A stretch of DNA of 64,000 nt from positions 62,001 to 126,000 of the forward strand of contig NZ_JAKGTH010000006.1 in assembly GCF_021568705.1 (NCBI RefSeq), given 5' to 3'. The position numbers and the translations under genes are program-made. This DNA comes from Gillisia lutea. GTDB lineage: Bacteria > Bacteroidota > Bacteroidia > Flavobacteriales > Flavobacteriaceae. How positions within the stretch are numbered: position 1 is the first letter of the stretch; each line of letters opens with the position of its first letter. The notes beneath the pieces were generated by a model. The model saw nothing but the letters and a program-made list of their open reading frames with translations. It did no database searches and had not been told where the DNA came from. Shown piece after piece: positions 55,881 through 64,000 of the stretch.

Positions 55881-57146
55881 TTATTCAGAGGTCTTTTCTT
55901 CTTTCATAAGACTAACCTCATCACCATTTTTCAAGCTCTTAGTTACCGTATTATAAGGTCCAGTTATAACCGTCTCTCCTTCTTTCAACCCTGTTAAGAT
56001 TTCGATATTCCTATCGTCCTGTACCCCGGTTGTAACAACGCGCAATTTAGCACGATTTCCGTCCTTAACAAAGACCGTTTCAAATTTTTGATCGGCACTT
56101 ACAGTTACCTGTTTAGAGCCATTCGAACTAGTATCATTTTTTATAACAATAGCGCTTATTGGCACCCCTACTACATTCATTTTCTTTCTGGTAATTATAT
56201 CTACCGTTGCAGTCATTCCCGGTCTAAACGGAGAATAATTCTCAGGCTTTCCTTCCAACAAATCAGCATAAGAAGATTCTAAGATTCTAACTTTCACCTT
56301 GAAGTTAGTTACCTGATCGGCAGTAAGACCTTCAATAGCTGAATTTGATATCTCTGTAACCACTCCCTTAAATTCTCGTTTCAGGTAGGCATCAACCTCT
56401 ACATTGGTAGAATCGCCAACACTTACTTTAACGATATCATTTTCGTTCACATCAACTTCCACTTCCATATTTGCCAGGTTAGCAACACGAAGGATCTCGG
56501 TTCCTGCCATTTGTTGGGTTCCCACAACTCTTTCCCCTAATTCCACATCTAGCTTAGAGATAGTACCTCTCATAGGCGCATAAATAGTGGTTCTTGCCAG
56601 GTTATCTGTCGCCTCGGTCACTGTAGCAGCAGCACTTTGCACTTGATAATAGGCAGAGTTCTTAGCAGCTTCAGAAGTTTCATAAGAAGCTACAATCTTG
56701 TCCCACTCTGCTTTAGAGATAACACCTTTATCAAAAAGGGTTTTATTTCTCTCAAAATTAGATTTCGCCTCCTTTAAACCGGCCTGTGCTTGCGCATACC
56801 CGGCTTGAGAATTTTGTAAAGTTGCTCTGGATCGTTGTAAACTTGACTGATAGATATCAGGGTTAATACGTACCAAAAGATCTCCTTTTTCTACCAGCTG
56901 CCCTTCAACTATAGGAAGTTCAATAATCTCTCCCGAAACTTCAGACGACAGCTTCACCTCGATTTCCGGCTGAATCTTACCTGTAGCAGCCACAGTTTCA
57001 ATAATATTTATTGGCTGAATTTCAGTGATTTCTATTTCTTTCACATTCGCTGAAGACCCAAACCAACCGGCTTTTTTACCTACAACCAATAATACAATAA
57101 GCGCAACAGCAATTACACCAATAATAAGAAGTGTTTTTTTCTTCAT
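55881..57146 (-). CDS. HlyD/RND-type efflux periplasmic adaptor (second adaptor)
   Basis: A 421-residue adaptor with one N-terminal anchor helix (LLIIGVIAVALIVLLVVGKKAG), a lipoyl/barrel-sandwich part (ATGKIQPEIEVKLSSEVSGEI and IYAPMRGTISKL) and a coiled-coil hairpin between them. It bridges the inner-membrane pump and the TolC channel. It sits after the TolC gene in the same operon, which already has another adaptor; the two are clearly different proteins. Confidence 0.9.
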   Translation of the reverse strand: MKKKTLLIIGVIAVALIVLLVVGKKAGWFGSSANVKEIEITEIQPINIIETVAATGKIQPEIEVKLSSEVSGEIIELPIVEGQLVEKGDLLVRINPDIYQSSLQRSRATLQNSQAGYAQAQAGLKEAKSNFERNKTLFDKGVISKAEWDKIVASYETSEAAKNSAYYQVQSAAATVTEATDNLARTTIYAPMRGTISKLDVELGERVVGTQQMAGTEILRVANLANMEVEVDVNENDIVKVSVGDSTNVEVDAYLKREFKGVVTEISNSAIEGLTADQVTNFKVKVRILESSYADLLEGKPENYSPFRPGMTATVDIITRKKMNVVGVPISAIVIKNDTSSNGSKQVTVSADQKFETVFVKDGNRAKLRVVTTGVQDDRNIEILTGLKEGETVITGPYNTVTKSLKNGDEVSLMKEEKTSE

Positions 57147-57149
57147 GTT

Positions 57150-58484
57150 CTAAAATTTAAGATCGGTTACCGGAATTCCAAAGTATAACTCAATCACTTT
57201 TAATTTAAATATATAATCGTATTTAGTTCTAATTACTTCTGTTTGCGCATTCTCGTAACGAGATTTGGCCTGGCTGAAATCGAAAGCATTGGTAAGCCCA
57301 ACATCAAATCTATCGGTGGCATAAGAATATGCCTGCTCTTGTGCATCTAATGCAATCTGTGCCGACTCATAGGCCTTTAAAGCTCCCTGCGCATCAACGT
57401 ATGCCTGATACACATTTGCTTCCAGATCAAGTTCTGCCTGCTCCAATCTATAGTTTGCTCTATCAACATTTATCTGACTACGTTTTACCTGATTTCTGGT
57501 TGAAAATCCATTTAAAATGGGAATGTTTAACTGAAGACCATAAGAGGTTCCATCATTTTCGTAAAGCTGAGTTGTGAAATCTCTATTAAAAGCATCATTA
57601 TCGGCATATCGAGTGTTATAATTGTAGAAGGCTGATAGTGTTGGCAAATAAGAACCTTTGGCTATTTCCACATCTTTTTCAGCAATATTTCTATTCTCTT
57701 CAGCAATCTTTATTTCATATCGCTCTTCTTTAGCTTTTGAAACTAATTCCTGAGGCGATCTTGCCAAGATCTCCATCCCGCTTACAGAATATTCGTCTTC
57801 TACGATATCAAAATTCTCATAATCCTTTATTAAAAGGGTTTGCGCCAGGGATATAAGTGAAATTCTGATCGTGTTTTCAGCAACAATTATACGTTGTTGT
57901 TCATTAGCGTTGGTAGCCTGAATTTCCAATAAATCCCCCTTTGGAAGTGAGCCAGCATCTACAAGATCCTGAGTTCTACTCATTTGGTTCCTGGTCACTT
58001 CATTTTGAGATACCAGAACCTCCAAATTCTTTTTATTGAATAGTACTTGTAAATAGGCATTGGCTACAAATAAAGCAATATCATCTTTCATCAGTTCTAA
58101 TGAATACTGACTTGACAATTGGGCTAATTTAGACCGCTGTAGCTGACGAAAATTACGCAACCCGTCGAATAAAGTTAGGGAAGCACTTGCGCCACTTGAA
58201 AAAGAAGTAAAACGCGTATTCTCAAAACGGTTATTGGTTGGATTAATACTTAACCCACCACTACTCGATAAGTTGGTTTGAACATTTATAGAGGGAAGAA
58301 AATTACCAATAGCATCTGATTGGTCTATTTTCGACGCTTCCAAATCCAGTTCAGATTGTTTAATTGAAATATTATTTTCCAATGCATACATCACACATTC
58401 CTGAAGGCTCCATTTTTTTTCCTGAGCCTGTAAGCTGATCCCTGCAATAAAAAATGAGAAAGCAAGTAAAATTGTTTTTTTCAT
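57150..58484 (-). CDS. TolC-family outer-membrane channel protein
   Basis: The ATG at 58484 gives 444 residues with a signal peptide (KKTILLAFSFFIAGISLQAQ) and the repeated TolC halves: WSLQECVMYALENNISIKQSE early and YENAQTEVIRTKYDYIFKL late. It forms the trimeric exit duct of the efflux system. It lies between the two adaptor genes and ends 3 bp before the second. Confidence 0.92.
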   Translation of the reverse strand: MKKTILLAFSFFIAGISLQAQEKKWSLQECVMYALENNISIKQSELDLEASKIDQSDAIGNFLPSINVQTNLSSSGGLSINPTNNRFENTRFTSFSSGASASLTLFDGLRNFRQLQRSKLAQLSSQYSLELMKDDIALFVANAYLQVLFNKKNLEVLVSQNEVTRNQMSRTQDLVDAGSLPKGDLLEIQATNANEQQRIIVAENTIRISLISLAQTLLIKDYENFDIVEDEYSVSGMEILARSPQELVSKAKEERYEIKIAEENRNIAEKDVEIAKGSYLPTLSAFYNYNTRYADNDAFNRDFTTQLYENDGTSYGLQLNIPILNGFSTRNQVKRSQINVDRANYRLEQAELDLEANVYQAYVDAQGALKAYESAQIALDAQEQAYSYATDRFDVGLTNAFDFSQAKSRYENAQTEVIRTKYDYIFKLKVIELYFGIPVTDLKF

Positions 58485-58544
58485 AATATTGATTGTGAAA
58501 GATAAGTCTAACAAAATTGAAAGTTGTTACAAATAAGGCTAAAA

Positions 58545-59663
58545 CTAGTTGCTAGCGAAGTCCTCTGCTGGCTTCACTTGATTCCAGATCTTTATTTTAT
58601 CGTCTTTAGTAATTCCATTTAGCACCTCAACATAGATCCCGTCACTCACTCCCAATTCCAAATCTTTTCGCTCAAATTGCTGATCTCCATTTTGAACTTC
58701 CACATAAGGCTGTTGTGTTTTAGGATCGAATTGAACTAAAGCTTCTTTTATAGCTAGTACATCTTCGGCCCTGGCAAGAATTATAGAGGCATTAGCGCTT
58801 AAACCTGCTCGAATAAAAATGGTATCAGCTTTTTTAAGCGTTCCTTTTATTTCGAACTGAATTGCTCCATTTTCACTAACCCCTTTTGGCGCGATATAAT
58901 CCAATACTGCATCAAAAGTCTTATTTTCAATGGCTCCCACCGTAATTTCTAAAGGCAGATTCTCCTTTATTTTTCCCACTTCGCTCTCATCAACTTTTCC
59001 TTCAAAAATCATTTTGTTTACATCGGCCAATGTTGCCAGTGTAGTACCATCATTAAAGTTATTGCTTTCAATAACCTGATTCCCGGTCTTCACAGGCACA
59101 TCTAACACCATCCCCTCGATGGTAGATCTAATCATGGTATTGGCTGCACTTCCTAATCCGCTGGTAGTTCCCGTACGAACTATCTCAAAATTTTGTTGAG
59201 CCGATCTATAGGCTTGTTGCGCTCTTTTATAGGAAACATCCACATTATCAAAATCGTTGGCAGAGATCACTCCTTTATCGAATAAAGTTTTTTGACGATC
59301 GAACATCTTCTTCTCGTTATCCAGATTTATTTTGGCGGTAGTAACTGCGTCTTTAGCACTTTGTAATGAAGATACATTTGGTATCACACGAATCTTGGCA
59401 ATGGGATCTCCAGCGTTTATATGCTGCCCAGCTTCAATATAGATCTCATCTATAATTCCTGAGATATTTGGCTTAATAAGAACTTCTTCCTTTGGAACGA
59501 TACTTCCTGTAGCTACCGTTTTCTTCACTATTGTTTGCACTGAAGGAGTTTCGGTTTCGTACACTACAGGGTCTTCCTGATTTTTTTGAAAGAGGTAGTA
59601 CAAAGCTCCCACGAAAGTGACAGTTATAAGCACCAAAATTATGATTGTGAATGTTTTTTTCAT
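58545..59663 (-). CDS. HlyD-type efflux periplasmic adaptor (first adaptor)
   Basis: A 372-residue adaptor with an N-terminal anchor (TIIILVLITVTFVGALYYL) and the HlyD/MacA signatures (VATGSIVPKEEVLIKPNISGII, then AKIRVIPNVSSLQSAKDAV). It follows the second permease by 26 bp. A MacA-like role linking the MacB-type permeases to TolC is inferred from gene order. Confidence 0.9.
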   Translation of the reverse strand: MKKTFTIIILVLITVTFVGALYYLFQKNQEDPVVYETETPSVQTIVKKTVATGSIVPKEEVLIKPNISGIIDEIYIEAGQHINAGDPIAKIRVIPNVSSLQSAKDAVTTAKINLDNEKKMFDRQKTLFDKGVISANDFDNVDVSYKRAQQAYRSAQQNFEIVRTGTTSGLGSAANTMIRSTIEGMVLDVPVKTGNQVIESNNFNDGTTLATLADVNKMIFEGKVDESEVGKIKENLPLEITVGAIENKTFDAVLDYIAPKGVSENGAIQFEIKGTLKKADTIFIRAGLSANASIILARAEDVLAIKEALVQFDPKTQQPYVEVQNGDQQFERKDLELGVSDGIYVEVLNGITKDDKIKIWNQVKPAEDFASN

Positions 59664-59689
59664 TTCTTGATTATTTATCGTTTTCTAGT

Positions 59690-60955
59690 TTATTCTGTTC
59701 TTAAAGCATCTACAGGTTGTACTTTTATGGCATTTTGTGCGGGGATTAAACCTGCTAACAATCCAGATATTATTAGTATAGACAGGGCCACAAACACCAC
59801 TCCCAAATCTACACTGGGGTTTGCAAACATCATATCGGATGTATCCATCCCATCTAACTGATAATTGATAATTGCTATTAACCCTGTTGCCAGAGCTATT
59901 CCTGCCATCCCTGAAATAATGGTCAGAAAGATAGATTCCATAAGAATTTGTCCGCGAATAGACCACGGGGTTGCTCCTAAGGCTCTGCGCACTCCAATTT
60001 CGTTGGTACGCTCTTTCACCACAATTAGCATGATATTGCTTATTCCAATAATTCCCGATAATAAAACCAGAATTCCCACGAAATACGCAACTCCTTTTAA
60101 TGCTACAAATAAGCCATTTACTTTGCTGAATTCCTGATAGAGATCAAAATTCCCGATGGCCCTGTCATCTTCGGGATGTATGGTATGCCTGGATTTAATA
60201 ACTTCAAATATCTTATCTTTCAACTCGGTGATAGAAGTTCCATCGTTAGCTGTAATTGCCATCCAACCTACAATATCTCCCATATTAAACGCCTGAGAAA
60301 AAGCAGTAAAAGGAACATAGATTTGTTTTTGAGCCTCTTCTGCATCCCCATTATTATTCCCTTTCTTCTTATAGGTGCCTATCACCATAAAATTTACTCC
60401 GTTTATCTTGATATAACTTCCAATAACCTCTTCGCCGGTCTCATACATTTCTTTATGTACACCTTCTCCTATAATAGCAACCTTTCGCTTTTCATTTATA
60501 TCAGAATAATTTATAAATCTCCCTGAAGTAATATCCATAGGTTCCTGTTGAATAACTTCAGGATAATCACCATACACATTGAAAGCTCCCGTTTTAAGAC
60601 CTCTTACTACATTATTTGCTCCACCGAAGCCTCCTAATTGATTTCGAGGAGAAACAAACCTTAAATCAGGAACATTTTGCTTTATAGCCGTAACATCACC
60701 GGTCTTAAAATTATACCTTCTGCCTTTTGGTAAACCTTTGTAGGGTTTAGAAGGAGTTTGCGTCCACATGAACATGGTGTTGGTGGCCATTCCGCCAAAG
60801 CCCTGTTTCACACCATTTTCTAGACCTTTGCCTGCAGCAAGAAGAATTACAAGAATAAAAATACCCCATAACACTCCAAAAGCTGTTAAGAGCGTTCTGA
60901 ACCAGTTCGAGCTCAAAGCTTCAATTATTTCACTCCATTTATCCCTGTTAAACAT
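59690..60955 (-). CDS. MacB-type ABC transporter permease 2
   Basis: A 421-residue permease with one N-terminal helix (TAFGVLWGIFILVILLAAGKG), a large periplasmic domain and three C-terminal helices (ISNIMLIVVKERTNEIGVRRALGATP before the second). This is the MacB layout without a fused ATPase domain. It starts 1 bp after the first permease ends; the pair may form a heterodimer. Confidence 0.92.
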   Translation of the reverse strand: MFNRDKWSEIIEALSSNWFRTLLTAFGVLWGIFILVILLAAGKGLENGVKQGFGGMATNTMFMWTQTPSKPYKGLPKGRRYNFKTGDVTAIKQNVPDLRFVSPRNQLGGFGGANNVVRGLKTGAFNVYGDYPEVIQQEPMDITSGRFINYSDINEKRKVAIIGEGVHKEMYETGEEVIGSYIKINGVNFMVIGTYKKKGNNNGDAEEAQKQIYVPFTAFSQAFNMGDIVGWMAITANDGTSITELKDKIFEVIKSRHTIHPEDDRAIGNFDLYQEFSKVNGLFVALKGVAYFVGILVLLSGIIGISNIMLIVVKERTNEIGVRRALGATPWSIRGQILMESIFLTIISGMAGIALATGLIAIINYQLDGMDTSDMMFANPSVDLGVVFVALSILIISGLLAGLIPAQNAIKVQPVDALRTE

Positions 60956-60956
60956 A

Positions 60957-62204
60957 TTATTCGTCTCTTAAAGCAACAATTGGTTTAATTCTGGCAGCTC
61001 TCCATGCGGGGAAAAATCCTGCAAGAGCACCGGCAACTACTAATATTACCACTGTAGTAACAGCTACATTAAAATCTACCGACGGATTGGCAATATATTG
61101 GGTTTCAATAAGCGGCCCTACAAACTCCAATAAAGCCAAGCTAAAGATAAGTCCCGTGAAACCCGCAATAGTAGTAACAAAAATTGATTCGTGAAGTACC
61201 ATCAAAATAATGGATAATGGTTCGGCGCCAAGTGCTTTTCGTATACCAATTTCACGAGTTCTTTCTTTTACAATAATTAGCATGATATTACTAACTCCTA
61301 CAATGCCAGCTATAATCGTACATATGCCCACTCCCCAAAAGAAAAATTTTATCATATCCATTAAGTCATAAAACCTTTTGGCATTTTCCAAAGAGTTGTT
61401 AATACTAACAGCCCTATTATCGTCGGGGGCTATTGTATGCTTATCTTTAAGGTAGGTTTCCAGCTCCTTAGAAAACTTATTTGATGCCGCTAGAGCAGCT
61501 TCAAAATTATCTTCTTTTTGTAATGTAAAGGACATATAATTAATATTATTTCCTGCACTAAATACACGTTGAGAAGTAGAAATTGGAATAAACACTCTGG
61601 ATTCTTCTCGCTCTCCACCCGGATCGGTATATACCCCAATTACCTTAAAATTGATATCCTTTATTTGAACATATTTCCCCAGTGGATCCTCATTATTCTT
61701 GAAAAGATCATTTTTAACCTTTCTCCCAAGCACAACCACTTTTTCAAACTTTTGATAGTCGGTATAATTAATAAATCGCCCATTTATCATGTCGGCATTT
61801 TCTAGAAATTGATAATCCGGGTATACTCCTTCTACTCTATACGATCCAGATTCCTTTTTGTAATTCACCATACCTCCCCAAATTCTATGCACGGAGGATT
61901 TATATTCTAAATTATCAATATTAGCGGCTACCGTATGATTGTAATCTTCATTTTTCATTACGATCCTTCTTCCGGGATTCATACCCTTATACTCCTTTGA
62001 GGTAGCACCGGTATAAATGAAAAGGATGTTGGCAGCATCATTCTGAAATTCACTTGAAATCCCATTTCGCATACCTTCCCCTATTCCCAATAGCACGATC
62101 AGGATAAATATTCCTGAAGCTACCGAAAGCCCGGTTAAAAACGTACGCAATTTGTTCTTGCTTATTGTTTCAAAAATCTCCTGCCATCGTTCAAGATCAA
62201 ACAT
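60957..62204 (-). CDS. MacB-type ABC transporter permease 1
   Basis: A 415-residue permease of the same layout (LSVASGIFILIVLLGIGEG; VSNIMLIIVKERTREIGIRKALG). It overlaps the ATPase gene by 8 bp. Its clear similarity to the next permease shows they are paralogues from an old duplication. The periplasmic domain is intact. Confidence 0.92.
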   Translation of the reverse strand: MFDLERWQEIFETISKNKLRTFLTGLSVASGIFILIVLLGIGEGMRNGISSEFQNDAANILFIYTGATSKEYKGMNPGRRIVMKNEDYNHTVAANIDNLEYKSSVHRIWGGMVNYKKESGSYRVEGVYPDYQFLENADMINGRFINYTDYQKFEKVVVLGRKVKNDLFKNNEDPLGKYVQIKDINFKVIGVYTDPGGEREESRVFIPISTSQRVFSAGNNINYMSFTLQKEDNFEAALAASNKFSKELETYLKDKHTIAPDDNRAVSINNSLENAKRFYDLMDMIKFFFWGVGICTIIAGIVGVSNIMLIIVKERTREIGIRKALGAEPLSIILMVLHESIFVTTIAGFTGLIFSLALLEFVGPLIETQYIANPSVDFNVAVTTVVILVVAGALAGFFPAWRAARIKPIVALRDE

Positions 62205-62898
62205 TGCTTAAAGCTCTAATTTGGTTAACTGGAGTATCATCTATTATCAATCCGTCTTTTAAGTTTACTATTCTCTTGGTCATTTGTGCAATATCATGTT
62301 CATGAGTTACAACCAGAATAGTCCTGCCTTCATCATTAATTCCCTGAATAAGATCCATCACTTCATAAGAAGTTTTGGTATCTAACGCCCCGGTGGGCTC
62401 ATCGGCCAATAAGACCTTTGGGTTGGAGGCAAGTGCGCGTGCTATAGCAACTCGTTGTTTTTGACCTCCCGATAATTCATTTGGTAAATGACTTGCCCAT
62501 TTAGTTAAACCTACTTTTTCGAGATAGCTCATAGCGATATCTATGCGCTCTTTTCGGTTTACTCCTTGGTAATATAATGGCAAAGCCACATTATCTAGGG
62601 CACTTTTATAAGAAATAAGATTAAAGGATTGAAAAATGAATCCTAAGAACTTATTTCTATAGCGAGCTGCAATTTTTTCGTTGAGATTTTTTATTGGAAG
62701 TCCGTCTAAGGTATAACTCCCGCTATCAGCCTCATCCAACATTCCCAATATATTAAGAAGTGTAGATTTACCGGAACCTGAGGAGCCCATTATCGATACC
62801 AGTTCCCCTTCAGCAACACTGAAATTTATGCCCTTAAGAACATGTAGGGAATTACTTCCTATGGAATACGATTTGTGTAAGTCTTTAATTTCAATCAT
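62197..62898 (-). CDS. ABC transporter ATP-binding protein (MacB/LolD type)
   Basis: A 233-residue ATPase: Walker A GSSGSGKST at 38-46, ABC signature LSGGQ at 142-146, Walker B VLLADE at 163-168, and the LolD/MacB tail region. It powers the two permeases behind it. The family includes macrolide and peptide exporters and lipoprotein release systems; TolC and adaptors in the operon favour export. It is the first gene, with palindromic DNA upstream. Confidence 0.94.
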   Translation of the reverse strand: MIEIKDLHKSYSIGSNSLHVLKGINFSVAEGELVSIMGSSGSGKSTLLNILGMLDEADSGSYTLDGLPIKNLNEKIAARYRNKFLGFIFQSFNLISYKSALDNVALPLYYQGVNRKERIDIAMSYLEKVGLTKWASHLPNELSGGQKQRVAIARALASNPKVLLADEPTGALDTKTSYEVMDLIQGINDEGRTILVVTHEHDIAQMTKRIVNLKDGLIIDDTPVNQIRALSNV

Positions 62899-62920
62899 AA
62901 TAAGGGAATTGGAATACGCG

Positions 62921-62983
62921 CGAGACCAAATCTCGGCATACCCATAAGACCCTTTTATAAGGCCATTGTTACATGCAACAATG
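62921..62983. promoter_or_regulatory. Dyad cluster upstream of the efflux operon, candidate operator
   Basis: CATTGTT-N6-AACAATG (62964-62983), CCTT-N4-AAGG (62951-62962) and CGAGA-N5-TCTCG (62921-62935) lie between the small membrane-protein gene and the ATPase start. The first has two perfect 7-bp arms, typical of a site for a dimeric regulator. No regulator gene is in the operon. No full consensus promoter is evident here. Confidence 0.45.
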
Positions 62984-63018
62984 TTAGGAAAATGTTAAAT
63001 TTAACTGAAAATTAAGAT

Positions 63019-63246
63019 TTATTCAGTGGTCTTTTTCTTTTTGAACATCCTATAAATGAAATAGCCTATGCCTCCCATAAGGATATAAGGGAATACCATT
63101 AAAAATAAGATCCCATCATTTATTCCTTTAGCGGTAGACTGTGACCCTTCACTTTCAAGCACAGCTCGGCACATAGCGCACTGTGCTTCTGCCAAAGAAG
63201 GCAAGAGTAATAACAACGTTAAAATAAAAATGATTCTATATTTCAT
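63019..63246 (-). CDS. Small membrane protein with CxxC motif
   Basis: A 75-residue protein: a signal-like helix (YRIIFILTLLLLLPSLAEA), then QCAMCRAV with a CxxC pair just after the likely cleavage site, and a second helix (GILFLMVFPYILMGGIGYFI) before a Lys-rich tail. It follows DUF420 by 62 bp, in what seems a cytochrome oxidase assembly region. A role in copper or heme handling is only suggested by the CxxC pair and neighbours. Confidence 0.75.
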   Translation of the reverse strand: MKYRIIFILTLLLLLPSLAEAQCAMCRAVLESEGSQSTAKGINDGILFLMVFPYILMGGIGYFIYRMFKKKKTTE

Positions 63247-63308
63247 AATAATATCTTCATTAATGAAAGCATTTTTAATGATAAGATAAATATGCTTATA
63301 AAGCTATA

Positions 63309-63842
63309 TTAATAATATGGCCACATAAAAATGTATACCAAAACTCCCGTTATAGCTACATATAACCAAATTGGAAAGGTCCATCTGGCAATTTTAACAT
63401 GTTTATCATACTGCCCCGTTAAACCTCTGTACATAGTAAATAACACCAACGGAACAATAATGGCTGACAGCATTATATGCGTAATTAAAATGAAGAAATA
63501 CACATATCTAAAAACCCCTTCGCCTCCATAAGGTACTGGATCATTACTGATCTTCGAGATAACATAACTTACTAAGAATACACTGGAAAATAAAAAAGCA
63601 GTGATCATAAAATTACGATGCCATTTATACTCCTTTATGGTCATAAAAAAATATCCCGCCATTAGAAACAAAGCGGTAGATCCATTTAGAATTGCGTGAA
63701 ATAAAGGAAATGTTCCAGATTGAGTTCCAAAGATATTATAACGCTCTGGAAGATACATAAGTATAAGTACTGCAATGGGTATTATAATAGATAAACTAAT
63801 TATAACAGGAACCGCTACTCGATCGTTCTTTACTTCTATCAT
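63309..63842 (-). CDS. DUF420 membrane protein
   Basis: A 177-residue inner-membrane protein with five hydrophobic segments and histidines in or near them (FPLFHAILNGSTALFLMAG, WHRNFMITAF, ITHIMLSAIIVPLVLF), the DUF420 pattern. DUF420 genes usually stand beside SCO and cytochrome oxidase genes and may help oxidase assembly. It starts 3 bp after the SCO-like gene, so both are in one transcript. Confidence 0.88.
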   Translation of the reverse strand: MIEVKNDRVAVPVIISLSIIIPIAVLILMYLPERYNIFGTQSGTFPLFHAILNGSTALFLMAGYFFMTIKEYKWHRNFMITAFLFSSVFLVSYVISKISNDPVPYGGEGVFRYVYFFILITHIMLSAIIVPLVLFTMYRGLTGQYDKHVKIARWTFPIWLYVAITGVLVYIFMWPYY

Positions 63843-63845
63843 GTT

Positions 63846-64000
63846 TTAAAGTAATGTATTAATATCCTCTATTAAAATATCTATTTGCGGAGCTTCCTCC
63901 CCTTCTATTACCGATTTATTCCTCTCTACAGAACCTCTGTAATAAATTATTGGGTTTCCAAATTCATCATTTCGCGAACGTACATACCCCTCTTTATCTA
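63846..64000 (-). CDS. C-terminal end of a SCO1/SenC-like protein, 5' part outside window
   Basis: The minus strand is open from the window edge to the TAA at 63846-63848, giving the last 51 codons. The visible end (DKEGYVRSRNDEFGNPIIY, then RGSVERNKSV and IDILIEDINTLL) fits the C-terminus of flavobacterial SCO-family proteins, which deliver copper to cytochrome oxidase. The DUF420 neighbour supports this. The diagnostic CxxxC and His are outside the window, so the call is provisional. Confidence 0.6.
   Translation of the reverse strand, partial: DKEGYVRSRNDEFGNPIIYYRGSVERNKSVIEGEEAPQIDILIEDINTLL

Overview
This window looks like a chromosome segment from a marine-type Flavobacteriaceae bacterium (phylum Bacteroidota). 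The evidence is a complete gldK-gldL-gldM-gldN gliding/type IX secretion operon, a PorP/SprF-family protein, the DUF6089-uppS-bamA-ompH-ompH-murI cluster, low GC content, and several promoters that fit the Bacteroidota consensus TTG-N19-TAnnTTTG. The genus cannot be fixed from the sequence alone.

Region 1 (1 to about 11,088) is one end of an integrated conjugative or mobilizable element. It starts inside traN, followed by a small lipoprotein gene. On the opposite strand lies a mobilization operon: a BfmA/BtgA-like accessory protein, a MobB relaxase and a TraG/VirD4-like coupling protein. Downstream of it are two cargo genes: a large PHP-phosphoesterase/SMC-like ATPase, and an AlbA-type ATP-binding regulator whose third codon has become a stop. 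Behind the mob genes sit an inverted-repeat cluster that may be oriT, two small element genes and a tail-less ssb. Then come about 1.3 kb without a convincing gene, holding a nested inverted-repeat structure and three diverged copies of a roughly 220-bp hairpin unit. The element appears to end at the 3' end of an initiator tRNA-fMet gene, next to an 11-bp tandem direct repeat.

Region 2 (11.1 to 30.6 kb) is core chromosome. It holds a SpoIIAA-like protein, a CPXCG protein, an ABC-F ATPase, a DUF983 protein and an FAD oxidoreductase. The gldKLMN operon follows, with a ureohydrolase-fold protein of degenerate active site and topA upstream of it. On the plus strand miaB, a sigma-54 activator, lptE, a TPR protein and secG form one unit, followed by groES-groEL.

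Region 3 (30.6 to 51.8 kb) begins with the proteostasis operon tig-clpP-clpX plus an unlisted 43-residue membrane peptide. It continues with a holin-like membrane protein, an SGNH lipoprotein and a FadL-type porin, an alpha/beta hydrolase and pdxJ. On the plus strand CBS-nadK and the envelope-biogenesis run DUF6089-uppS-bamA-ompH-ompH are followed by murI. A PorP/SprF protein, a NifU protein with two Nfu N domains and a PiT transporter with a PhoU-like tail complete the region.

Region 4 (51.8 to 64 kb) has dodecin, a YyaL/DUF255 thioredoxin-like protein, an MscS channel and tsaB. A six-gene tripartite efflux operon (ATPase, two MacB-type permeases, two HlyD adaptors, one TolC channel) is followed at the right edge by DUF420 and the end of a SCO-like gene, which suggests a cytochrome oxidase cluster continuing outside the window.

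The observations most worth follow-up are the PHP-ATPase cargo with its nonsense-mutated AlbA neighbour, the triplicated structured repeats and nested dyads in the element, the degenerate ureohydrolase beside gldK, and the terminator-like hairpin buried inside the tsaB coding sequence.
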